A DNA stretch of 32,503 nucleotides from Candidatus Nomurabacteria bacterium RIFCSPLOWO2_01_FULL_42_20 (GTDB lineage: Bacteria; Patescibacteriota; Minisyncoccia; Phycocordibacterales; CAZVEC01): contig MFVF01000005.1 of assembly GCA_001785965.1 (NCBI GenBank), positions 11,329 to 43,831 on the forward strand, in the 5' to 3' direction. Below the pieces are notes generated by a model. It was not told where the DNA came from. It did no database searches and saw nothing but the letters and a program-made list of their open reading frames with translations. A program made the position numbers and the translations under genes. Numbering within the stretch: position 1 is the stretch's first letter; each line of letters begins with the position of its first letter. Shown here piece by piece: positions 21,093 through 28,362 of the stretch.

Positions 21093-22486
21093 AAAAAGAA
21101 GATTTAATTAAAATAAACGACTATATCTGGGAGATACCAATCCGCCGGCTGGCGGACGGAAGCGATATGCGCGTGCCCGGGCGGATTTTCATCTCAGAAA
21201 AAATGCTGACTGACGCTTTTCGGGATCAGTCAATGACTCAAGTGATCAATGTTGCCGCCTTGCCGGGGATTTACAAGTGGTCGCTCGCCATGCCGGACTT
21301 GCATGAAGGCTACGGCTTTCCGATTGGCGGCGTGGCCGCCTTTGATATAGAAAAAGGGGGCGTAATTTCGCCTGGAGGCGTTGGTTTCGACATCAATTGC
21401 GGCGTGAGAATTTTAAAAACTGGCAAAAAATACGAAGAAATCAAAGATAAAATCCCGGATCTGGCGGCTCTGCTGTTTCGGGAAATTCCGTCTGGGGTAG
21501 GGAAAAGCGGAAAATTAAAGTTGTCTAATGAAGAACTTGATCTAGTTTTGAAAAACGGAGTGGACAGAATGATTGAACTCGGTTACGCCACGAAAGACGA
21601 CAAAAAACATTGCGAAGAAGGCGGGCATTTGGAGGGAGCCAATCCGGAATATGTTTCGAGTGAAGCCAAAGCTCGCGGCCATGATCAGCTTGGCACGATG
21701 GGGGCGGGCAATCACTTCGTTGAAGTGCAAAAAGTGGAAAAAATATTTGATGAAAAAATAGCTAAAGAAATGGGGCTCTTTGAAGGACAAGTGACTATAA
21801 TGATCCATTGCGGTAGCCGCGGTTTAGGCCATCAAGTAGCCACTGATTACATTGATTTATCGCTCCGAAGCATGGGGAAGTACGGCATCAAAGTTATTGA
21901 CCGCCAGCTCTCCTCTGTGCCTTTTTCCTCGCCGGAAGGACAAAAGTATTGGGGAGCGATGCAGGCGGCGGCTAATTTCGCCTGGGCCAACCGCCAGCTT
22001 ATCACTTATTCGGCGCGCAATGTTTGGAAAAAAATTTTTGGGAATGAAGATTTGAAATTGATTTACGACGTAGCCCACAATTTGGCCAAGCTTGAAGAAT
22101 ATGACGGCAAAAAACTTATTGTCCATCGCAAAGGAGCGACAAGGTCTTTTCCGGGAGAGCCGGTTTTGATTCCAGGGTCAATGGGTACCGCTTCATATGT
22201 TTTAATCGGGTCGGAAGATGGAATGGAACTCTCTTTCGGCAGTGCTTGTCACGGCGCCGGCCGGGTGATGTCGCGGACACAGGCCAAGCGCCAGATCCGC
22301 GGCTCTGCCTTAAAAGAAGAGCTGGAAAAAGAAGGAATTATCGTGAGAAGCGGTTCAATGTCGGGCCTGGCCGAGGAAGCGCCTCTGGCTTATAAAGACG
22401 TGGAGGAAGTGGTTAATGTCGTTCATAATGCCGGCTTGGCCAAAAAAGTAGCGCGTCTTAAGCCAGTGGCCGTTATAAAAGGGTAA
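21089..22486 (+). CDS. rtcB: tRNA-splicing / RNA-repair ligase RtcB
   Basis: A 465-residue RtcB, which joins RNA 2',3'-cyclic phosphate (or 3'-phosphate) ends to 5'-OH ends with GTP and Mn. Family landmarks in order: LAMPDLHEGYGFPIGG (66-81), GVGFDINCGVR (97-107, Asp101 and Cys104 metal ligands), GAGNHFVEVQ, IHCGSRGLGHQV, HRKGATRSFPGEP (the guanylylated His near 346), GSMGTASYVL and SFGSACHGAGR. All catalytic blocks are intact. It overlaps thpR by 4 nt and completes the archease-thpR-rtcB operon. No terminator was seen; a 73-bp repeat with a promoter follows. Whether it splices tRNA introns or repairs RNA damage cannot be told. Confidence 0.97.
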   Translation: MKKEDLIKINDYIWEIPIRRLADGSDMRVPGRIFISEKMLTDAFRDQSMTQVINVAALPGIYKWSLAMPDLHEGYGFPIGGVAAFDIEKGGVISPGGVGFDINCGVRILKTGKKYEEIKDKIPDLAALLFREIPSGVGKSGKLKLSNEELDLVLKNGVDRMIELGYATKDDKKHCEEGGHLEGANPEYVSSEAKARGHDQLGTMGAGNHFVEVQKVEKIFDEKIAKEMGLFEGQVTIMIHCGSRGLGHQVATDYIDLSLRSMGKYGIKVIDRQLSSVPFSSPEGQKYWGAMQAAANFAWANRQLITYSARNVWKKIFGNEDLKLIYDVAHNLAKLEEYDGKKLIVHRKGATRSFPGEPVLIPGSMGTASYVLIGSEDGMELSFGSACHGAGRVMSRTQAKRQIRGSALKEELEKEGIIVRSGSMSGLAEEAPLAYKDVEEVVNVVHNAGLAKKVARLKPVAVIKG

Positions 22487-22509
22487 GTGGTTGATTAAAA
22501 TTAATTTTT

Positions 22510-22582
22510 TTAATATATGGATTACCATATATCAACTGCGTTCGGACATAAAGCAAATAAACTTGCTTTTGCTCCTCTCTTG
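22510..22582 (+). repeat. 73-bp repeat, third copy
   Basis: Same 73-nt length and order as the tandem copies at 19104. In the hairpin G:C becomes A:T (AAGCAA/TTGCTT against GAGCAA/TTGCTC), so pairing is kept despite sequence change. Confidence 0.75.
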
Positions 22583-22592
22583 TTGATATAAT
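22563..22592 (+). promoter_or_regulatory. Promoter of the DsbA-like gene, from the 73-bp repeat
   Basis: TTGCTT (22563-22568), 18-nt spacer, TATAAT (22587-22592), then 6 nt to ATG 22599. Same spacing as at 19230. A leaderless mRNA is predicted. Confidence 0.65.
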
Positions 22593-22598
22593 AAATTC

Positions 22599-23255
22599 AT
22601 GAAAAAAATTATTTGGTGGATTTTGATTTTGGCTATTATCGGGCTGGCGGTCTGGGGGATGGCCAAGCTTGCTTCAATGCCGAAAATAGATCGAAGCGGC
22701 ATTGACGGCACTATTTACAATATTGAAATTTCGGAGGCGGATTGGATTAAGGGAAACAAGGAAGCAAGTGCTGTTTTGGTTGAATATTCAGATTTTCAAT
22801 GCCCGGCCTGCGGAGCTTATTATCCGTTGATGAAGCAAATCACCGAAGATTTCGGAGATAAAATCGCCTTTGTTTACCGGCATTTTCCGCTGAAACAAAT
22901 TCATAAGCACGCAACGCTTGCCGCCGAAGCGGCCGAAGCGGCCGGCCAGCAGGGCAAGTTCTGGGAGATGCATGACTTAATTTTTGAAAATCAGCTGACC
23001 TGGTCGAACAAAATCAGTTCCAAGGATACGTTTGTTGAATATGCCGAGCGGCTCGGCCTGAATGCCGAGAAATTTAAGAGCGATTTAGAAAGCAAAGAAA
23101 TTAAAAATAAAGTCGAGTCTGATTACTTGAGCGGAATTAGTTTTGGCGTCAATGGCACCCCGACATTTTTCTTAAACGGCAAGAAGCTGGCTAATCCGCG
23201 CGCCTATGACGAGTTCAAGCAAATTATAGAACAAGCGATCAGCGATAATATTTAG
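22599..23255 (+). CDS. DsbA-like thiol-disulfide oxidoreductase (BdbD/DsbA family)
   Basis: A 218-residue thioredoxin-fold protein: one N-terminal membrane helix (about 4-22), then the CPAC redox motif (Cys68-Cys71) in SDFQCPACGAYYP, a helical insertion, and the cis-proline loop GVNGTPTFFLNG near 188. The family forms disulfides in exported proteins. Here it would act outside the membrane on surface proteins, for which the Cys-bearing LamG protein is a candidate. No DsbB/VKOR partner is visible in the window. The next gene starts 3 nt after its stop. Promoter and leaderless start come from the 73-bp repeat. Confidence 0.9.
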   Translation: MKKIIWWILILAIIGLAVWGMAKLASMPKIDRSGIDGTIYNIEISEADWIKGNKEASAVLVEYSDFQCPACGAYYPLMKQITEDFGDKIAFVYRHFPLKQIHKHATLAAEAAEAAGQQGKFWEMHDLIFENQLTWSNKISSKDTFVEYAERLGLNAEKFKSDLESKEIKNKVESDYLSGISFGVNGTPTFFLNGKKLANPRAYDEFKQIIEQAISDNI

Positions 23256-23258
23256 CAT

Positions 23259-23777
23259 ATGGATGCCAAAATGAATAAAAAACAAGACATAGTGAAATTA
23301 GCAAAAGCGGGAAATGAGCCGGCGGAATTTGCCTTAGGTAAAAAGGGTATTTTAATTTGTCCTGAAGACGATAGTTATTATTTCAAAAAATCTTGGCACA
23401 ATGGAAGAAGGGCTTTTTTGAACAGAAGAGAAAATCACGATCTTTCATTCAGGAAGGTTCTTTGTCCGGCCGATCTCATGATCAAAAACGGCCTCTGGGA
23501 GGGCAAGGTTATCATTGAAAATCCGCCGAAAGACAAATTGACCGAAATTAAAAATTTAATTCGAAATTTTGACAAAGTAGCTCAAGCGAAAGATACTTTA
23601 GACCGGATAATCAAAATTGATTCCGAAAAAGGCAATTTAATCGTCACCACGACCGAAAACCAAATGGCTCACAAGCTGGCCAAGAAAATTCATGATGCTT
23701 TCAAGAAAGTCAGCCTCAAAACTTCTTATCAAAAGGCCCCCGGCGACGCCGAAATCGTCTGGGTTAAATTTCAATAA
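23259..23777 (+). CDS. BCAM0308 / NMD3-like protein
   Basis: A 172-residue cytoplasmic protein that resembles the BCAM0308 family (related to the zinc-ribbon end of archaeal NMD3): a first metal-type site ILICPEDDSYYFKKSWHN, a second CPADLMIKNGLWEGKVII, and the typical ending LDRIIKIDSEKGNLIVTTT followed by an AHKLAKKIHDAFK helix. Function in the family is unknown. The usual zinc cysteines are reduced to single ones (Cys34, Cys69), so metal binding may be lost. Alternative start at 23271. It is in an operon with the DsbA-like gene, 3 nt downstream. It converges on the MFS gene. Confidence 0.6.
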   Translation: MDAKMNKKQDIVKLAKAGNEPAEFALGKKGILICPEDDSYYFKKSWHNGRRAFLNRRENHDLSFRKVLCPADLMIKNGLWEGKVIIENPPKDKLTEIKNLIRNFDKVAQAKDTLDRIIKIDSEKGNLIVTTTENQMAHKLAKKIHDAFKKVSLKTSYQKAPGDAEIVWVKFQ

Positions 23778-23784
23778 AATACCC

Positions 23785-25023
23785 TTAAACTCGGCTGAAC
23801 CTTTGCTTAAAGACAATTTGGGTCAGCACAAAAGAAATCAAGCCGATCACAATTAGAATTCCTCCAAATAAGAGGGCGACGTTTGGGCTTATTTTTTCCC
23901 AAATCAGTCCGCCGGCGACGCCGGCAATCAGGAAACCAAACCCGTTTAGGCCGTTTAAGAAGCCGTAGGCCCGGCCGCGGCTTAGGGACTCCGTTAATTT
24001 AGCGGCATAAGAGCGGTGAATGCCGTCGGTCGCGCCTTGGAATATGCCGTATAAGACGAAGGCCAAAACCAAGACGGCGGGAGAAGTTGAAACGGCGGCC
24101 AGGACAATATAAGTCATAATGAGGAAAAAATAGCCGATGATGATCATTTTGCGGTGGCCGAATTTATCGGCGATGCGTCCGGCTAAAATGGAAGTGCCGG
24201 CAAAGGCGATATTGGAAATTGAATAAAAAAGCGGAATGGTAGCCAAGGCGAGTCCGGCGTCTCTGGTCTTCAGAAGCATCACCGCCAGTGGCAGGCTTCC
24301 CATAGACAAAGTAAAAGCTGAAAAGAGATAGCTTTTGAAACGGCGGGAGAAGCGCGCCGGTTTGAAGCCGCTTTCTGAAGTCTTAAAGGCCAAGGTAATA
24401 TCCTTGATCCAGAAGAGACTGCCGACTGCGAGGAGGCCCAGGAAAAAAGCAACCAAAAAAACTAAATTAAATCCCTCGGGGAAGCGAGACAGAATAAAGA
24501 AAGCGACCAAGGGCCCGAGAATTGCTCCGATGGTATCCATGGCGCGCTGGTAGCCGAAGGATTTGCCGGTTTCGTCTTTAGAGGTGGAAAGAGAAACGAT
24601 CGCGTCTCTAGGCGCGTCGCGCAGTCCCTTGCCGACTCGGTCGGCGAGACGGAGACCGAGCGCGCCGGCGACTGTGCCGACTAAAATATAGAAAGGACGG
24701 GTTAGGGTCGAGAGACTGTAGCCCAGAACCACGAATATTTTTCTTTTTTGAATTTTGTCGGAGAGTCGGCCGGAGTAAATTTTTATGAAATTAGAAGCCG
24801 CGTCGGCTAGGCCTTCCACCAACCCAAGCGAAGCCGCGCCGGCTTTGAGCACCGAGGCGAAAAAAGCCGGGAAGATTGAGAGAATCATTTCCGAAGAGAA
24901 ATCATTTAAGAGGCTGGTTAGGCCCAAAACGAAGACATTTTTCTCCAAGCCCAATATTTTTTTTCTTTGACTAGCCTCCGTCCCGCTTTGCGGGACGGAG
25001 GCGGCTTGTTCTGATTTCTTCAT
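23785..25023 (-). CDS. MFS transporter
   Basis: A 412-residue major facilitator protein with about 12 hydrophobic helices. The loop 2-3 signature appears as GRLSDKIQKRKIFVVLGY, and DRVGKGLRDAPRDAIVSLS lies near residue 130, a block typical of a widespread MFS subgroup of unknown substrate. Residues about 6-19 (AASVPQSGTEAS) are encoded by a 13-bp perfect palindrome, so the original protein was probably shorter at the N-terminus. The minus-strand -10 TGCTAAAAT (25033-25038) and AAGG just before ATG 25023 support the start. Substrate unknown. Confidence 0.85.
   Translation of the reverse strand: MKKSEQAASVPQSGTEASQRKKILGLEKNVFVLGLTSLLNDFSSEMILSIFPAFFASVLKAGAASLGLVEGLADAASNFIKIYSGRLSDKIQKRKIFVVLGYSLSTLTRPFYILVGTVAGALGLRLADRVGKGLRDAPRDAIVSLSTSKDETGKSFGYQRAMDTIGAILGPLVAFFILSRFPEGFNLVFLVAFFLGLLAVGSLFWIKDITLAFKTSESGFKPARFSRRFKSYLFSAFTLSMGSLPLAVMLLKTRDAGLALATIPLFYSISNIAFAGTSILAGRIADKFGHRKMIIIGYFFLIMTYIVLAAVSTSPAVLVLAFVLYGIFQGATDGIHRSYAAKLTESLSRGRAYGFLNGLNGFGFLIAGVAGGLIWEKISPNVALLFGGILIVIGLISFVLTQIVFKQRFSRV
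24974..25002. repeat. GC palindrome in the MFS N-terminus
   Basis: GCCTCCGTCCCGC-TTT-GCGGGACGGAGGC, perfect 13-bp arms, translated in frame. Confidence 0.85.
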
Positions 25024-25073
25024 AATGCCTTAATTTTAGCATTTGCCCCAATAAAATAGCCACTTTTTAGCCC

Positions 25074-25101
25074 TTGACTTTTTATATTTATATGCTATAC
25101 T
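25074..25101 (+). promoter_or_regulatory. Promoter of the orphan gene
   Basis: TTGACT (25074-25079), 16-nt spacer, TATACT (25096-25101), followed by a 77-nt leader before ATG 25179. Confidence 0.7.
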
Positions 25102-25178
25102 TTTTCTGTAGTTAAATCCTAAATAAATCGTATTTTTGAAAATAAAATAAGTTTCTAAACCCTTTAAAATCTACTGAA

Positions 25179-25736
25179 ATGAAAAAAATACTGTTGAAAT
25201 TCCGGATCAACCCCAGGAAAGCTGGAAAGTTGATCGAAGCAGGTTGCCCTGTTATCTCCAGGACAGCTAAGCACGAAAAAACGCTCATTGACAAACATGC
25301 AAATGAGGCAAAAAAAATTGGTCAAAATCCCCATCTCTACGGCCGCACAGATGCTGCGGGCAATAAGCAAGCTGATTCAGGCAATCAGTTTGTCATCGGC
25401 GGCGAGGACAAAAAGGCCTTCAAAAATATATGCGCAGGTCTTCTGTGGAATGACATTCCGCAGAACCTTAAAATGCATCTCACCCACATCAATCTCTTTA
25501 AAAAAGAGGGCGATGAAATGTATTTCATGACCCTTGCCTTTGACGATGGTGAAAAGATCCACCTTTCAAAGGAATTACATAAAGAGGTCAAAGCCATAAG
25601 TAACACTGCATACAAATGCGTGTATGTTTGGAACAATCCAAATGGGGTGATCACCATTAATTGCCTGCATGTAGCCGATAAAGCTATGCACAACATACGG
25701 ATTAAAAATGGATCCGTGGCATGTGAGTCAATTTAA
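25179..25736 (+). CDS. Orphan protein, unknown
   Basis: A 185-residue protein I do not recognise. It starts MKKILLKFRINPRKAGK, is hydrophilic, and contains a central DIPQNLKMHLTHINLFKKEG stretch and several Cys and His residues near the end (NCLHVADKAMHNI). It has its own strong promoter and a perfect terminator, and its codon choice (more GC-ending codons, few AT-only runs) differs from most neighbours, which suggests separate acquisition. The gene is flanked by a divergent MFS gene and the convergent truD. ATG 25179 is the first in-frame start after the leader. Confidence 0.6.
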   Translation: MKKILLKFRINPRKAGKLIEAGCPVISRTAKHEKTLIDKHANEAKKIGQNPHLYGRTDAAGNKQADSGNQFVIGGEDKKAFKNICAGLLWNDIPQNLKMHLTHINLFKKEGDEMYFMTLAFDDGEKIHLSKELHKEVKAISNTAYKCVYVWNNPNGVITINCLHVADKAMHNIRIKNGSVACESI

Positions 25737-25745
25737 AGGTGTAAC

Positions 25746-25790
25746 TAAAAAGAAGCCCATGCTACCAAAATTGCATGGGCTTCTAACTTT
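25746..25790. terminator. Bidirectional intrinsic terminator
   Basis: AGAAGCCCATGC-10 nt-GCATGGGCTTCT, perfect 12-bp stem, followed on the plus strand by AACTTTTT and preceded by AAAA for the minus strand. It ends both the orphan gene and truD. Confidence 0.9.
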
Positions 25791-27200
25791 TTATTCCAGG
25801 CCCAGATCTCCTCTGAGATGAGGGGCAAAAATATTTTTTATGTTTGCCAATGAACCTAAATTCGAGGCTTCTTTTGTGTCAACATAATCTTTTTTAACCC
25901 ACTCCGGCATTGGCACGCCGCTTGTCGTATTAAATAAAAACATCAAAATAGTGGTGGCGTATGCGGCTTTGGGCAAGCTGAAATAAATGGCCACGCCCTC
26001 GTTTAAGATTTTATAACCATGAATCTCCGGATAAATTTTAGTCGGCAGTTCAGTGTATTTGGCTATTTTAATGAAGGGAAAAATTCTAAGATTTTGGATG
26101 AAATTTTCAACTCCTTCTTTCTTTAAAAAATTGGCATAAAAATCGAGGACACTTTTTTCTTGGCTGATAATAAGCGGTATTGTTTTGGGCGGCTCTATTT
26201 TGTCTTTGACTATTGCCGATAATATTAAATTTATCAAATAGCTGGCATAAGATTTAGCCCAAAAGTCTATTTGATCCGGCATGGTTGATAAGGCTTTTTG
26301 ATAATTTGCGGAGTCTTTTTCTAAGGATTCCAATATTGTTCTTTCAATTCTGAAAGAATAGGGGAGCTCGTCTAATATTTTTTTCATCTCAGTCCACGAT
26401 CCATAATACCCCTTGGCTTTTTCTCTTAACTTTGCTAAATAAGGCCACTCGAAAGGGGAATCCTTGGTCAAGATGGTTTTTACGAGTTCTTCCGGCTTTC
26501 CCTGAAATAATAATTTGCCAAAATGGTGCGAAAGAAAGCGGGGAGAGCCGAATCTTTGCGGTCCATAAAAATTAAAAACCCCTTCTTTTTTAATTTTTTC
26601 TAAATTTTTAACAAAAGAATTTTCTTCTATCCTGCCTTTTGTTCTGACAAATAATGTAAAACGATTTCCAGCAAGCGCGCCGACTGTTACTACGCCCTTA
26701 CCTTGCCTTAAGTTTTTAAGCAATATTTTAGGTATATTTATGTCTTCAACGTCCTTTTTTTCTACCTTTCGGAAACTGATTCTCTGGGCCGTCAAAGCTC
26801 CCGCGTCTTTGATTCCGGCATACGCCACTCTGGATATATCAATGTTTAAATATTCGGCAATTCTTTTTACGGCATCAAGGGTTGAAAGGCCTATTTTTAC
26901 CATATCTGTAAAAATTGTTTCTCCGGTGACGTCTTCTACATTTTCTCTCTTTTCAATTTCATCTGCGGTGATTATTTCTCCTTCTTTTGTTATTTCTTCC
27001 ACTATGAAATCAAAGGGATGTAGTTTTATATATCCTTCAGGCAGGTCATTACTTTCAATTCCAATGCCGATATGGGGGAGCAAGTCTCGATCGTGTTTTT
27101 TGGGCGCAATAAATTCTTCCGGATATTTTTCCTTTAGTTTGCTAATTATCTCTTGCTCTTTTTCCCATAAATAATTATTGTTTTCAATGTCGGGTTTCAT
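25791..27200 (-). CDS. truD: tRNA pseudouridine(13) synthase TruD
   Basis: A 469-residue TruD-family pseudouridine synthase, which modifies U13 of tRNA. Motifs: HPFDFIVEEI (61-70), the catalytic YAGIKDAGALTAQRISF (Asp132), GNRFTLFVR, and FYGPQRFGSPRF. The lysine-arginine of the common KDKRA is replaced by DAGAL, a variation around the catalytic Asp. At 469 residues it is much longer than the E. coli enzyme (about 350) and closer to archaeal/eukaryotic lengths, with a longer insertion domain between 200 and 390. Its ATG overlaps the upstream gene's stop by 4 nt, so the two are co-translated. Confidence 0.9.
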   Translation of the reverse strand: MKPDIENNNYLWEKEQEIISKLKEKYPEEFIAPKKHDRDLLPHIGIGIESNDLPEGYIKLHPFDFIVEEITKEGEIITADEIEKRENVEDVTGETIFTDMVKIGLSTLDAVKRIAEYLNIDISRVAYAGIKDAGALTAQRISFRKVEKKDVEDINIPKILLKNLRQGKGVVTVGALAGNRFTLFVRTKGRIEENSFVKNLEKIKKEGVFNFYGPQRFGSPRFLSHHFGKLLFQGKPEELVKTILTKDSPFEWPYLAKLREKAKGYYGSWTEMKKILDELPYSFRIERTILESLEKDSANYQKALSTMPDQIDFWAKSYASYLINLILSAIVKDKIEPPKTIPLIISQEKSVLDFYANFLKKEGVENFIQNLRIFPFIKIAKYTELPTKIYPEIHGYKILNEGVAIYFSLPKAAYATTILMFLFNTTSGVPMPEWVKKDYVDTKEASNLGSLANIKNIFAPHLRGDLGLE

Positions 27201-27979
27201 TCTTTGGTTTTTGTTTTAGTTTCTACGAAAGCATGCTGGTCCCAGAACTTTTTATTATACTCAAGTTCTTCAGCAGATTGAAATTTAGCATTTGGAAAAG
27301 GTGGAGTGATAATACCAGGGTGGACGGCAAAGAGCTGTGGGTTGTCTCTATTATCAAACCAGGCAAACACGGCTGTAATTGTTTCGGTTGCTGGAGGATT
27401 TTCTAGTTGAATAAATTTTGTAGCCTGTTGGTCAGCTTCTTCTTTTTCCCCTCTTTGCTTCTGATAAGTCAAATTTTCCAACTCTTTAGTTATCTTTACT
27501 AAATTACTAAAACCTATTGGGATATTAGGATCAAGTTCAAAATTTTGCTTTAACTCTGGGGTAAAAGTTACACTAAATATGCAACGTTTTTGTTTCCCTT
27601 TTCTGAACCATTGAATATCTTTAGATTCAATGATTTTTTCTGCTCCCTGAATTACAATTTCTTTGATTTTTTCAGGACTGTTCAGTCGTTTTTGTTCTTG
27701 GTTGAATTTTCCACCGGCCGTGGAAATTTGTGAATCAATGTATTCTTCATTGATTATTGTTTCTTGTCCAGTATAAGGATTGATCATTTTTTGCCCAATT
27801 AATTTTTGCCTAAATTCCTTTTCTAAGGAAGATAAGTGTCTTAAAATGTGTAATTCTGAATCCAAAGGTAAATCAACCGAATAAATTTCGTTCTTAGACA
27901 GTTTTTTATCTGGAGACCCATAAAAACGAACACCCTCAACTTCGATAAAGTTTTCCGGCGTTTTTTCTAATTTCATCAT
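27197..27979 (-). CDS. Unknown protein coupled to truD
   Basis: A 260-residue soluble protein I cannot assign. It has a charged N-terminal region (EVEGVRFYGSPDKKLSKNE), a MINPYTGQETIINEEYID stretch, and a C-terminal block ETITAVFAWFDNRDNPQLFA ending in a Lys/Thr-rich tail. The start is 27979 (or the next codon, 27976): a perfect minus-strand TATAAT (27986-27991) lies 6 nt upstream, so the longer frame to 28039 passes through a promoter and is rejected. Overlap with truD by 4 nt suggests a shared operon and perhaps a role with tRNA modification, but this is inference only. Confidence 0.6.
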   Translation of the reverse strand: MMKLEKTPENFIEVEGVRFYGSPDKKLSKNEIYSVDLPLDSELHILRHLSSLEKEFRQKLIGQKMINPYTGQETIINEEYIDSQISTAGGKFNQEQKRLNSPEKIKEIVIQGAEKIIESKDIQWFRKGKQKRCIFSVTFTPELKQNFELDPNIPIGFSNLVKITKELENLTYQKQRGEKEEADQQATKFIQLENPPATETITAVFAWFDNRDNPQLFAVHPGIITPPFPNAKFQSAEELEYNKKFWDQHAFVETKTKTKE

Positions 27980-27985
27980 ACATTG

Positions 27986-27991
27986 ATTATA
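27986..27991 (-). promoter_or_regulatory. -10 box 6 nt before the truD-operon start
   Basis: TATAAT on the minus strand, 6 nt from ATG 27979. It overlaps in the same 50 bp with the divergent acylphosphatase promoter (TACAAT at 28014-28019). A leaderless mRNA is predicted. Confidence 0.55.
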
Positions 27992-28013
27992 CCACGAATT
28001 TGGATTTTTGTGA

Positions 28014-28019
28014 TACAAT
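28014..28019 (+). promoter_or_regulatory. -10 box 8 nt before acylphosphatase
   Basis: TGTGATACAAT places TACAAT 8 nt from ATG 28028, matching the arrangement at 19086 (minus). Confidence 0.5.
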
Positions 28020-28027
28020 TTTTGTAA

Positions 28028-28297
28028 ATGATAAGGCATATCAATCTCAAAATTTATGGACAGGTGCAGGGGGTGTTTTTTCGGCAGGGAGTTAAGGATA
28101 TGGCCTTGGAGTTGGGACTGGCTGGATTTGTTCGCAATGAGCCGGACGGCTCGGTTTATCTTGAGATCGAGGGGGAAGAGAGCGCCTTGGAAAAAATGGC
28201 GGAATTTTGCCGAAAGGGTCCGCCGGGCGCCAAAGTGAATTCACTTGATATTTCCGAAGGAGCGGTTCAAAATTTCACGGGCTTTAATATTGTTTAA
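28028..28297 (+). CDS. acyP: Acylphosphatase
   Basis: An 89-residue acylphosphatase of standard length. It has the signature GQVQGVFFRQG with the phosphate-binding Arg19 and the catalytic Asn37 in GFVRNEPDGSV. The enzyme hydrolyses acyl phosphates such as 1,3-bisphosphoglycerate or carbamoyl phosphate in the cytoplasm. The start at 28028 is 8 nt from a -10 box, so the mRNA is probably leaderless. It is divergent from the truD operon. Confidence 0.93.
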   Translation: MIRHINLKIYGQVQGVFFRQGVKDMALELGLAGFVRNEPDGSVYLEIEGEESALEKMAEFCRKGPPGAKVNSLDISEGAVQNFTGFNIV

Positions 28298-28362
28298 AAA
28301 CGATTGAAGTATTTCAAACAGTCTGATAGACTGGCAAAGGCACTTTAAAAAATCAAAATATA

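Noticed and set aside
26740-27174. 144-codon plus-strand frame inside truD
   Set aside because: Serine-rich antisense shadow of a clear TruD coding region.
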